DNA from: Candidatus Iainarchaeum sp.
GTDB lineage: Archaea; Micrarchaeota; Micrarchaeia; Anstonellales; Bilamarchaeaceae
Direction of reading: 5' to 3'
Assembly: GCA_028714395.1 (NCBI GenBank)
Contig: JAQTMJ010000027.1
Location: forward strand, 1 to 8,180
DNA: 8,180 nucleotides
In this document: positions 1 through 5,943 of the stretch, in pieces
How the letters are laid out: every line of letters begins with the position of its first letter
How positions within the stretch are numbered: the stretch's first letter is position 1
The notes under the pieces: generated by a model
Told to the model about the DNA's origin: nothing
The model's input: only the letters and a program-made list of their open reading frames with translations
Databases searched by the model: none
Position numbers and translations under genes: made by a program

Positions 1-369
1 CACACCGCCGACATAGGGATAATAGCCGAAGGCCCGACTTTCGAGAAAGCGCTCGAGAGCGCTGCGCAGGGAATGTTCTCCCTCATGGGCAAATCCAGGC
101 AAAAGGAAAAAATAGAGCTTTCGATGGAGCGTGAGCGCAGGGATGAACTGGTGGTGTTCCTTTTCTCAGAGATACTGGCGCGCTGCGAGTCCGAAGGTTT
201 TCTTCCCTGCAGGATGAAGGTGCTCGAATCCACCCCCAACTCAGTGCGCGTCCAGGTGCTTGGGGAATACAAAACGCTTAAAAACATAATAAAAGCAGTC
301 ACCTTTCATATGCTCGAAGTGAACCAGGAGCACGGCACGTGGAAAATCCAGGTGCTCTTCGACATATGA
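1..369 (+). CDS. Archease, C-terminal 122 residues (5' end outside window)
   Basis: The reading frame is open from base 1 and ends at TGA 367-369, so the true start lies upstream; the ATG at 73 is internal. The first visible residues, HTADIG, are the conserved start of archease, whose Asp belongs to the metal site. Further family features are DELVVFLFSEIL near visible residues 49-60, the stretch IIKAVTFHMLEV, and the C-terminal VLFDI with its conserved Asp one residue from the end. Only about 10-20 N-terminal residues should be missing from a family of about 140. Archeases are small soluble proteins that activate the RtcB tRNA ligase by promoting guanylylation, so the expected role is tRNA splicing and RNA repair. 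No rtcB is visible here. The permease gene downstream abuts with no gap, suggesting one transcript, although the functions are unrelated. Confidence 0.9.
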   Translation, partial: HTADIGIIAEGPTFEKALESAAQGMFSLMGKSRQKEKIELSMERERRDELVVFLFSEILARCESEGFLPCRMKVLESTPNSVRVQVLGEYKTLKNIIKAVTFHMLEVNQEHGTWKIQVLFDI

Positions 370-1671
370 GTGGACCGCATGGGCTTTGATTTCGGGAACG
401 TGGACATGAAGCACGAATTCATAGCCGCGCTTACTGTTTTCCTCGCATCTTCCTACATACTCTTCCTGAACCCGGGCATAATGCACGATGCGGGCATAGA
501 TCTGGAGGGTGCGTTTTTCGCGACCGCCCTTGCGGCCGCAGCAGGCACGCTCCTCATAGGGCTCATCGCGAACAAGCCCTACGTGATAGCGCCCGGCATG
601 ACCCTCAACATCTTCTTCACCTACACCCTGGTGAAAACCTACGGCATAAGCTGGCAGGTCGGAGTTGCCGCGGTGATATTTTCCGGGGTGATACTGCTCG
701 CGCTCTCGCTCACCAGCGTGCGCGTGTGGTTCTCCCAGGCCATACCCTCAGGGATAAAAAAAGGCATCCTTGGAGGGGTGGGCCTTTTGCTCGTGTTCGT
801 GGGGCTCATGCGCGCCCAACTCGTGGTCCCATCCGCCTTCACCATCGTGGGCCTGGGCAACATTCTCTCCCCCGAAGCCCTTCTGGCGGTGTTCGGGCTG
901 ATAATAACCTGCGTGCTCTTCCTGCGCAACATACGCGGCGCATTCCTGTTCGGCATGCTCGCGACCACCCTGCTTTCCATACTGGTACATTACCTCACCG
1001 GAACCCAGCCTGCCTTGGAGATTTTCGGGCTTCCCCACAATCTCGACGCGGTCGCATTCAAATTCGACATTGCCGGCCTGACCAGCCTGAGCATGCTCGG
1101 GCCGGTGCTCGCGCTCTTCATGGTCGCGTTCTTCGACACCATAGGAACGTCAACCGCATTGCTCACCCGCGCATCCAAAGGAGCCAAGAAAATCAAGACC
1201 GGGGAAATGGAGAAGATAATGGTGAGCGACTCGCTCGCAACGATAGTGGGGGGAATTCTGGGCACTTCGCCCCAGGCGGTTTACGTGGAAAGCGCGGCAG
1301 CCCAGGATGCAGGAGGCAAGACCGGGCTGGTTTCGGTGTTTGTCGCGCTGTTCTTCCTGCTCTCGCTCTTCTTCTTCCCGCTGATGAAGCTGGTGCCCAT
1401 AGAAGCGACAGCGGCAGTGCTGATAATAGTCGGGCTGCTGATGTTCGGGAGCATGAAGAACATAGACATGAAGGATTACAGCGAAAGCCTGCCAGCCTTG
1501 CTCTGCCTCGCGGCCATACCCATGACCTTCTCCGTAACCTACGGTATAGGAATCGCAGCCATAGCCTATGTGGCGCTGAAAATATTCACGTTGAAGTTCA
1601 AGGATGTACATCCAGGAATGTACATAACCGCGCTGCTCTTCCTCCTGGAATTCCTCGGCTTTTTCAGGTAA
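370..1671 (+). CDS. NCS2 family purine permease, AzgA/PbuG-like (guanine/hypoxanthine type)
   Basis: This is a 433-residue polytopic membrane protein of normal length for the AzgA-like branch of nucleobase:cation symporters, which import hypoxanthine, guanine or adenine. Hydrophobic segments fill nearly the whole length. Family signatures are ANKPYVIAPGMTLNIFFTYT (residues 67-86, matching the APGMxLNAFF motif of TM3), FMVAFFDTIGTSTALLTRAS (250-269), and GTSPQAVYVESAAAQDAGG (298-316), the AzgA-type signature with its conserved glutamate. The substrate cannot be read from sequence. The GTG at 370 directly follows the archease TGA; in-frame ATG codons at 379 and 406 are alternatives, and no clear Shine-Dalgarno site decides between them. 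The first membrane segment begins near residue 16, so any of these starts keeps the fold. It converges with the gene at 1674 with only 2 bases between stops. Confidence 0.9.
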   Translation: MDRMGFDFGNVDMKHEFIAALTVFLASSYILFLNPGIMHDAGIDLEGAFFATALAAAAGTLLIGLIANKPYVIAPGMTLNIFFTYTLVKTYGISWQVGVAAVIFSGVILLALSLTSVRVWFSQAIPSGIKKGILGGVGLLLVFVGLMRAQLVVPSAFTIVGLGNILSPEALLAVFGLIITCVLFLRNIRGAFLFGMLATTLLSILVHYLTGTQPALEIFGLPHNLDAVAFKFDIAGLTSLSMLGPVLALFMVAFFDTIGTSTALLTRASKGAKKIKTGEMEKIMVSDSLATIVGGILGTSPQAVYVESAAAQDAGGKTGLVSVFVALFFLLSLFFFPLMKLVPIEATAAVLIIVGLLMFGSMKNIDMKDYSESLPALLCLAAIPMTFSVTYGIGIAAIAYVALKIFTLKFKDVHPGMYITALLFLLEFLGFFR

Positions 1672-1673
1672 AA

Positions 1674-2000
1674 TCAGGTCTCCTTTTTCGGGGTGAGGAG
1701 TCTTTTTATCTGCTCCATGTTCATGTTGTGGGATTTCACGAATTCCAGCTTGCCGTTCTGCTCGGCAAGGTATTCGAGCATTTTCCCGGTTTTTTTGTCC
1801 ACAACAGTTATCTCCGTAAATTCGTTTCCAACGCGCATAGTGAGTATGAGCGCCACTTTATTCAGCTCTAGCTCCACGCTATAAACAAGGTTTTCCTCCG
1901 TCTTGTTTTTGCTGTCCACGTGCTGGATGGCACGTATTACTTTCGCGTTTTCGAATATCGTACCTTTAAAGTTCATGGCCGGGTTTTCATCTTTTTTCAT
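1674..2000 (-). CDS. Unrecognised 108-residue protein, third gene of AT-rich cassette
   Basis: I do not recognise this protein. The ATG at 2000-1998 overlaps the TGA of the preceding minus-strand gene as ATGA, which supports this start and implies translational coupling. An internal ATG at codon 9 (MNFKGTIF) is the alternative. It has no signal peptide, membrane segment or cysteine. The sequence alternates short hydrophobic and polar stretches (NLVYSVELELNKVALILTMR near residues 38-57, then FTEITVVDKKTGKMLEYL), as in a small beta-rich fold, and ends with a charged helix-like tail (MEQIKRLLTPKKET). Its base composition is intermediate between the GC-rich permease next to it and the very AT-rich genes upstream. 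The overlap and common strand argue that it is real and works with its neighbours; no function can be given. Confidence 0.65.
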   Translation of the reverse strand: MKKDENPAMNFKGTIFENAKVIRAIQHVDSKNKTEENLVYSVELELNKVALILTMRVGNEFTEITVVDKKTGKMLEYLAEQNGKLEFVKSHNMNMEQIKRLLTPKKET

Positions 2001-2266
2001 GCCATCACGTTCATATGAAGTTGCACGTACCTCAATACTGAATCATCACCTAGTATACCTTTATTATTAAGATTATTAATACCTTGATTGATTGCAACAA
2101 CCGCATTCTTGAGACCTTCATCATAATTTTTCTTTACCGGCATGAATTTGCTTAAATCAGGGAGTGACCTCTGAGGTTTTTGAGCTTTAAGGGCATCTTT
2201 AAGGGAGTCTTCAGCTATTGGCGTTATATCAACTTGTTTTTGATTGACTTGTTTTTGCGGATCCAT
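1997..2266 (-). CDS. Unrecognised 89-residue protein, second gene of AT-rich cassette
   Basis: I do not recognise this protein. The frame is open from a GTG at 2278, but I choose the ATG at 2266 (MDPQKQV), because GGTGA at 2275-2271 lies four bases upstream, the spacing also seen before the ACT-domain gene, and a TATA-like stretch about 35-40 bases upstream would place the transcript start near 2278. The protein begins with a polar, glutamine- and lysine-rich segment (QKQVNQKQ), likely disordered, then a short proline-containing linker (RSLPDLSKFMPVKKN) and a probable helix (NYDEGLKNAVVAINQGINNL). There are no cysteines and no membrane segments. Its stop overlaps the next start as ATGA. Codons are AT-rich, unlike the surrounding permease and mutase genes. 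The function is unknown. Confidence 0.6.
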   Translation of the reverse strand: MDPQKQVNQKQVDITPIAEDSLKDALKAQKPQRSLPDLSKFMPVKKNYDEGLKNAVVAINQGINNLNNKGILGDDSVLRYVQLHMNVMA

Positions 2267-2278
2267 GTTCTCACCCAC

Positions 2279-2325
2279 ATATTATCTAAACTTGAAACAA
2301 TATATATGTTTGCTTTGCAGCATAA
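2279..2325 (-). promoter_or_regulatory. Putative promoter of the 89/108-residue gene pair
   Basis: This 47-base gap is strongly AT-rich and on the minus strand contains CATATATATTG (about 2310-2300), which resembles an archaeal TATA box. An archaeal transcript would start about 25 bases downstream, near 2278, giving a leader of about a dozen bases that contains the GGTGA ribosome-binding site. Assigned by composition and position only. Confidence 0.4.
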
Positions 2326-2805
2326 CTAAATTTTCTTTGGAAGTTTTTTTAGCATATTAATGTTATTATCATTGGCACTATATTCCTTCCTGAGTTTTTG
2401 TTTTGGCACTATGAACGTTTCCCCGCGTTTAGGGTCATAAGTGTACTCAGCTTTCAGGTTCCAATTTTGATTATCATGTATAAGAACGGTGGTTGCGTCG
2501 TTTTTCCGCTCCTTGACCAGGCTCATTCTAAATTTCTCGTATCCAGGAATTTCTATTTCTATCTGGTATATGGTCCGGTTGCTTTGTATTTCCTTTTCGT
2601 TGTATGTGATCCTTTTCGCCCCATTTTCCGCGATTTCACGCAGCATCTTGTTTATTGTTTCATCAGCGCTTCCTATTCTGGGCATATTTAAAATTTCAGA
2701 CGCTATGCCCCTAAGCTCTTTCTCAGCCGCGCCCTGCTTTTCGGGCTTGTTCTGTTCCTGTTCGTCAGCATGAAGCCCATAACCAGTCATTCTTACCTTT
2801 GCCAT
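2326..2805 (-). CDS. Unrecognised 159-residue protein, first gene of AT-rich cassette
   Basis: I do not recognise this protein. It is soluble-looking, without a signal peptide, membrane segment or cysteine. Residues 1-35 are polar and charged (DEQEQNKPEKQGAAEKE), followed by a helical region (ELRGIASEILNMPRIG; ETINKMLREIAENGAKR). The middle and C-terminal part alternate like beta strands (RTIYQIEIEIPGYEKFRMSL; ATTVLIHDNQNWNLKAEYTY; GETFIVPKQ). It ends in a lysine-rich tail (MLKKLPKKI). The first ATG is at 2805; an ATG at 2790 (MTGYG) preceded by AAAGGTAAGA is an alternative. This is the most AT-rich gene of the window: in 2341-2400 only 16 of 60 bases are G or C. It diverges from glmM and probably leads a small unit with the two genes downstream. 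An ORFan or a foreign gene is possible; no function can be stated. Confidence 0.65.
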   Translation of the reverse strand: MAKVRMTGYGLHADEQEQNKPEKQGAAEKELRGIASEILNMPRIGSADETINKMLREIAENGAKRITYNEKEIQSNRTIYQIEIEIPGYEKFRMSLVKERKNDATTVLIHDNQNWNLKAEYTYDPKRGETFIVPKQKLRKEYSANDNNINMLKKLPKKI

Positions 2806-2880
2806 ACGCCCACGTTCAACACTCCTCTAGAAACAATAAATAGCTTTGCATTTAATAGAATATCCTCGAAAGGTAATCTT
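2806..2880. promoter_or_regulatory. Divergent promoter region between the AT-rich cassette and glmM
   Basis: The 75-base gap contains CAATAAATAG (2834-2843), which reads CTATTTATTG on the other strand, so one AT-rich box could serve both directions. For glmM, a start about 25 bases downstream (near 2864) leaves a short leader carrying AAAGGTAAT (2870-2878) before ATG 2881. For the minus-strand gene the start would fall near 2812. A second box-like stretch, TTTAATAG, lies at 2851-2858. Inferred from sequence pattern only. Confidence 0.4.
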
Positions 2881-4203
2881 ATGAGTAGGTATTTCGGCAC
2901 AAACGGCGTAAGGGGCGTATTCACCGAGCTCACTCCTGAGCTTGCGCTCAGGCTTTCCCAGGCATTCGGGCTCTGGTCCGGCAAGGAAAAAATCCTTGTA
3001 GCCCGGGACATGCGCCTCACCGGTGAGTGTTTGCTTTCAGCAGTGAAGAGCGGCCTAGCTTCAGTAGGCTGCGAAGTGCTCGATTTAGGCTTATGCTCAG
3101 CCCCGGGTGCGGAACTCATGCTGAAAAAGGAGCGCGGGAACGGCCTAATAATAGTTACAGCGTCCCACAACCCCCCTGACTGGAACGCGCTCAAATTCGT
3201 GGACAAAAACGGCATAACCGTTTCCCGCGAGCGCGGAGAGGAAATAGAGAAATTGATGGAAAAAGCAGCGCTCGCAAAATGGGACGAAGTGAAGCCCATG
3301 CGCAAGGTTCCCTATTCAGCGGAACAGCATGCGGAAGCGATTGAAAAAACAGTTGATTTGAATAAGATAAGGAAGGCGAACCTCAGGCTCGCGCTGGATT
3401 TCGGGAACGGCACAAGCGCCCTCTACTCGGACATGTTCAAAAAGCTCGCAAAAGTGACCGCGATAAACTCTGACATAGATGGAAAATTCCCCGGGCGCCC
3501 CTCGGAGCCCAGCGAGCCCAACGTACAGAACCTCGTGAATTTAGTTAAGCAGGGTGGCTATGACGCCGGTTTCGCATGGGACGGGGACGCGGACCGCTTC
3601 ATCGCAATTGATGAAAAGGGGAATTTCATAGTCGGGGACAAGATTTTCGCCCTGAGCGTCCTGCTCAAGCTGAGAAAAGAGGGCGGCAAATCCATCGCCA
3701 CCACGGTTGCAACGAGCAGGGCCGCCGAGGATATTGCGAAAAAATACGGCGCAAAAACCGTTTACACGCAGGTAGGCGCACCCTACCTTTCCGAAGCCAT
3801 GGCAAAACAGGATGTTGCAATTGCAGGCGAAGAGGTTGGAGGCGTAATCTGGCGTGAATTATCCTTTGCAAAGGACGGCCCGGCAACCGCCGTAAAGCTG
3901 ATGGAACTCATGGCAGAGAAGCCGCTTTCCAGCTGGATTGCAGAGCTTCCCCAATATTACAACGCGAAGACGAAAATCCACTTCTCCAAGGAAAAGAAGC
4001 TGGAAATAATAGAAAAACTGTCCAAAACCTCAAAAGGAAAGGTGAACAAACTGGACGGAATAAGAATCGATTTCGAGGATTCCTGGGTGATAGTGCGCGC
4101 CTCAGGCACCGAGGATTACATACGGATTTTCGCTGAAGCTAGAACAAAAGAAAAAGCTGAAAAACTGGTAAAAGAATATGAAAAAACAGTGCTGGCGCTC
4201 TAA
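2881..4203 (+). CDS. glmM: Phosphoglucosamine mutase / phosphomannomutase family protein (archaeal GlmM-like)
   Basis: This 440-residue enzyme has the alpha-D-phosphohexomutase fold at normal archaeal length. In order: N-terminal YFGTNGVRGVFTELTPE (4-20), typical of archaeal GlmM; the phosphoserine loop VTASHNPPDWNALKF (92-106) with catalytic Ser95; the magnesium loop DGDADRF (234-240); the sugar-binding loop GEEVGG (316-321); and the phosphate-binding loop RASGTEDYIRIFAEA (406-420). It should interconvert 6-phospho and 1-phospho sugars, most likely glucosamine phosphate on the way to UDP-N-acetylglucosamine for glycans, though mannose or glucose phosphates are possible. The frame is open upstream to 2770, but the family starts at MSRYFGTNGVRG, and AAAGGTAAT precedes ATG 2881, so the extension is rejected. 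The usual Ser or Asn in the GEE(S/N)GG loop is Val here. It converges with the eL41 gene and overlaps its end by 4 bases. Confidence 0.92.
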   Translation: MSRYFGTNGVRGVFTELTPELALRLSQAFGLWSGKEKILVARDMRLTGECLLSAVKSGLASVGCEVLDLGLCSAPGAELMLKKERGNGLIIVTASHNPPDWNALKFVDKNGITVSRERGEEIEKLMEKAALAKWDEVKPMRKVPYSAEQHAEAIEKTVDLNKIRKANLRLALDFGNGTSALYSDMFKKLAKVTAINSDIDGKFPGRPSEPSEPNVQNLVNLVKQGGYDAGFAWDGDADRFIAIDEKGNFIVGDKIFALSVLLKLRKEGGKSIATTVATSRAAEDIAKKYGAKTVYTQVGAPYLSEAMAKQDVAIAGEEVGGVIWRELSFAKDGPATAVKLMELMAEKPLSSWIAELPQYYNAKTKIHFSKEKKLEIIEKLSKTSKGKVNKLDGIRIDFEDSWVIVRASGTEDYIRIFAEARTKEKAEKLVKEYEKTVLAL

Positions 4204-4313
4204 AGTTCGCCCACTCTCCTCTTTATCCTTCTCTTGAGCCTTTTTCTCTTCTTCTTTACCCATTTCCATCTCATCTTTCCCTTCTTCTTCCACTTCCTCG
4301 GCTTGTCTCCCAG
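4200..4313 (-). CDS. rpl41e: Ribosomal protein eL41 (L41e), 37 codons, probable CTG start
   Basis: The minus strand encodes an extremely basic, tryptophan-containing peptide: LGDKPRKWKKKGK then MRWKWVKKKRKRLKRRIKRR and VGEL, ending at TAG 4202-4200. This matches eL41, the smallest ribosomal protein, a single helix at the subunit interface. As I recall them, Thermococcales versions run M-x-x-x-P-R-K-W-K-K-K-G-x-M-R-W-K-W and so start exactly where a CTG codon stands here (4313-4311). AGGTGAT (4323-4317), a very good Shine-Dalgarno match, lies three bases upstream, supporting CTG initiation. The frame has no ATG, GTG or TTG between the upstream stop at 4337-4335 and the internal ATG 4274. That ATG would give a 24-residue form with the same start as eukaryotic eL41. 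The last 4 bases overlap the end of glmM. Such genes are routinely missed because of their size. An assembly error replacing ATG is an alternative to a real CTG start. Confidence 0.8.
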   Translation of the reverse strand: MGDKPRKWKKKGKMRWKWVKKKRKRLKRRIKRRVGEL

Positions 4314-4432
4314 AAAATCACCTGAATGAGTATTTTATTTGAGTATAACGTTGTGAACAAACTTTTTTAAATTAGACTTTTAAGATTATGCCCCCATAAT
4401 ATAATTATCAAAACGTTAAAAGGTGATTTGTT
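4314..4432. promoter_or_regulatory. Divergent promoter region for eL41 (minus) and lemA (plus)
   Basis: This 119-base AT-rich gap separates two divergent genes and has a good ribosome-binding site at each end: AGGTGAT at 4323-4317 on the minus strand and AAAAGGTGAT at 4418-4427 on the plus strand, 5 bases before ATG 4433. In the middle, CTTTTTTAAATT (4362-4373) and CTTTTAAGA (4377-4385) are TATA-like in both directions. From there, expected transcript starts about 25 bases away leave short leaders that keep both ribosome-binding sites. No inverted repeat suggesting an operator is apparent. Confidence 0.5.
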
Positions 4433-5011
4433 ATGTCAGGTCTTCTTGCCGGCGGCCTTGTGGTGGCCCTGCTGGCCGTGATAGGTGATCTGCTCGTGTT
4501 GGCGCTCATAGTCGCGCTCATATACAACCGCCTGATCCAGCTCAAGGTGCGCATAGACAACGCCTGGGCACAGATAGACGTGCAGCTCAAGAGGCGCTAC
4601 GACCTCATCCCGAACCTCGTGGAAACGGTCAAGGGATACGCGAAGCACGAAAAGGGAACATTCGAGGAGATAGCCAAGCTCAGGTCCCAAATAATTACGG
4701 GCACCCCTGCCGAGCGCTCCAAGGCCAACGACATGCTCAGCGGCGCGCTCAAATCCCTGTTCGCAGTGGCTGAAAACTACCCGCAGCTCAAGGCCAACGA
4801 GAATTTCAAGGCCCTCCAGGACGAGCTTGCAGGGACCGAGAACAAGATATCCTACGTGCGCATGGCCTACAACGACACGGTGATGGAGTTCAACACCGCC
4901 ATAAAGACTTTCCCGAACAACCTGCTTGCAGGCATGCTCGGCTTCAAGGACGCGCAGTTCTTCCAGACCGAAAACCCTGCAGAGCGCGCGAGCGTCAAAG
5001 TGCAGTTCTGA
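4433..5011 (+). CDS. lemA: LemA family membrane protein
   Basis: A 192-residue LemA protein of full family length. A glycine- and leucine-rich N-terminal segment (about residues 5-31) forms the single membrane anchor and ends in LIYNRLIQLKVRIDNAWAQI. The core LemA signature follows: IDVQLKRRYDLIPNLVETVK (48-67) and GYAKHEKGTFEEIAKLRSQI (68-87). The C-terminal helix carries LQDELAGTENKISYVRMAYN (128-147), then FNTAIKTFPNNLLAGMLGF (153-171). The fold is a long antiparallel helical bundle facing the aqueous side of the membrane. The biochemical role of LemA is not established; in many genomes it neighbours HtpX-type proteases, as it does here 35 bases downstream, suggesting a shared role in membrane protein quality control or envelope stress. 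The start is supported by a strong Shine-Dalgarno site, AAAAGGTGAT, 5 bases before ATG. Confidence 0.93.
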   Translation: MSGLLAGGLVVALLAVIGDLLVLALIVALIYNRLIQLKVRIDNAWAQIDVQLKRRYDLIPNLVETVKGYAKHEKGTFEEIAKLRSQIITGTPAERSKANDMLSGALKSLFAVAENYPQLKANENFKALQDELAGTENKISYVRMAYNDTVMEFNTAIKTFPNNLLAGMLGFKDAQFFQTENPAERASVKVQF

Positions 5012-5046
5012 TTTTTACTTTTTAACTTAATTCTCCAAGTGAGCCC
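5012..5046 (+). promoter_or_regulatory. lemA-htpX spacer with T-tracts
   Basis: Two T5 tracts (5012-5016 and 5019-5023) directly follow the lemA stop. They could act as a weak archaeal oligo-T terminator, letting lemA exceed htpX. Alternatively TTTTTAACTT (5019-5028), centred about 24 bases before ATG 5047, could be a box A for a nearly leaderless htpX message. AAGTGAG (5037-5043) just before the ATG is only a partial ribosome-binding site. The sequence alone does not decide between these readings. Confidence 0.3.
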
Positions 5047-5931
5047 ATGGACAAGGTCAACATATTCGATGCCATAGAGGCGAACAAGCGCAATTCCATA
5101 ATCCTGATTCTTCTAATGTCCGGCCTGCTTTTCCTCGCGGTCGCGGCCACGGGATACCTGTTCGGCTTCAACGAATTCGGCATCATTTTCGCGCTCTTCA
5201 TAACCGCAATTTACGTGTTCTTCGCCTACGGCGCAGGCGCCCAGACCATACTTTCCATAAGTGGCGCCCGGCAGCTGGCAGATAACGAAGAGCCATTCCT
5301 GCAGAACGTGGTTGAGGGCCTTGCAATCGCTGCAGGCGTCCCGAAACCCAAAATCTGGGTGATGGAGGACCCGGGCATGAATGCATTCGCTACAGGAATG
5401 GACCCCAAGAACAGCCACATAGTGTTCACCCGCGGCCTGCTCAAGAACATGGGGCGCGAGGAGCTGGAAGGAGTTGCAGCCCATGAGATGTCCCACATAG
5501 GCAATTACGACATAAGGTTCGCCACCCTTGCTGTGGTGATGGTAGGAGCAATAGCCCTCATAGGGGAATTCGGCTGGCGCTTCGCAGCCTTCGGGGGCCG
5601 GAGGGACGAGAGGAGAGGCGGGAACGGTGTGCTGCTCATCCTAGCCCTTATATTTGCAATACTCGCGCCCATATTCGCTACCCTGGTGAAGTTCGCACTT
5701 TCAAGGCAGCGCGAATACCTCGCAGATGCGAACGCGGCGAAGCTCACCCGCTATCCGGCTGGACTCGCAAGCGCTTTGGAAAAAATAAGCGGCCATGCAT
5801 CCGTCGCAGGCGCCACCAGCACTACAGCATCCCTGTACATCGCGGACCCGCTCAAAAAAAGCATGCTCACCGGCCTGTTCGCCACCCATCCGCCGGTCGA
5901 GGACAGGATAAAAAGACTGAAGGCAATGTAG
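5047..5931 (+). CDS. htpX: HtpX family membrane zinc metalloprotease (peptidase M48)
   Basis: A 294-residue protein of usual HtpX size. It has two N-terminal membrane helices (about residues 17-40 and 44-65), then the zinc motif HEMSH (146-150) in GVAAHEMSHIGNYD, two more hydrophobic segments (about 158-182 and 193-218) and REYLADANAAKL (222-233), where Glu223 is the third zinc ligand. Also typical are PKPKIWVMEDPGMNAFATGM (99-118) near the active-site cleft and the C-terminal LFATHPPVEDRIKRL. HtpX enzymes cleave misfolded membrane proteins, with the catalytic domain on the cytoplasmic side. All catalytic residues are present, so it should be active. A glycine- and arginine-rich loop (GGRRDERRGGNG, 183-194) separates helices three and four. 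The pairing with lemA suggests joint function. It converges with the cysteine-rich gene, with 12 bases between stops. Confidence 0.94.
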   Translation: MDKVNIFDAIEANKRNSIILILLMSGLLFLAVAATGYLFGFNEFGIIFALFITAIYVFFAYGAGAQTILSISGARQLADNEEPFLQNVVEGLAIAAGVPKPKIWVMEDPGMNAFATGMDPKNSHIVFTRGLLKNMGREELEGVAAHEMSHIGNYDIRFATLAVVMVGAIALIGEFGWRFAAFGGRRDERRGGNGVLLILALIFAILAPIFATLVKFALSRQREYLADANAAKLTRYPAGLASALEKISGHASVAGATSTTASLYIADPLKKSMLTGLFATHPPVEDRIKRLKAM

Positions 5932-5943
5932 TTTAACTGGATC

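Noticed and set aside
726..1871. A 381-codon open frame on the plus strand
   Set aside because: It lies one frame off the permease, is full of Arg, His and Gly without any protein-like hydrophobic pattern, and runs on across a convergent gene boundary. It is a shadow of GC-rich coding sequence.
2770..2880. N-terminal extension of 37 codons on GlmM
   Set aside because: GlmM homologs begin at the YFGTNGVRG segment; the extension is AT-rich promoter sequence and overlaps the divergent gene.
4102..4293. An acidic minus-strand frame beginning MEEEGKDEMEMGKEEE
   Set aside because: It is the neighbouring frame of the lysine- and arginine-rich eL41 gene, which explains the Glu and Lys runs, and its C-terminal half is antisense to the conserved end of glmM.
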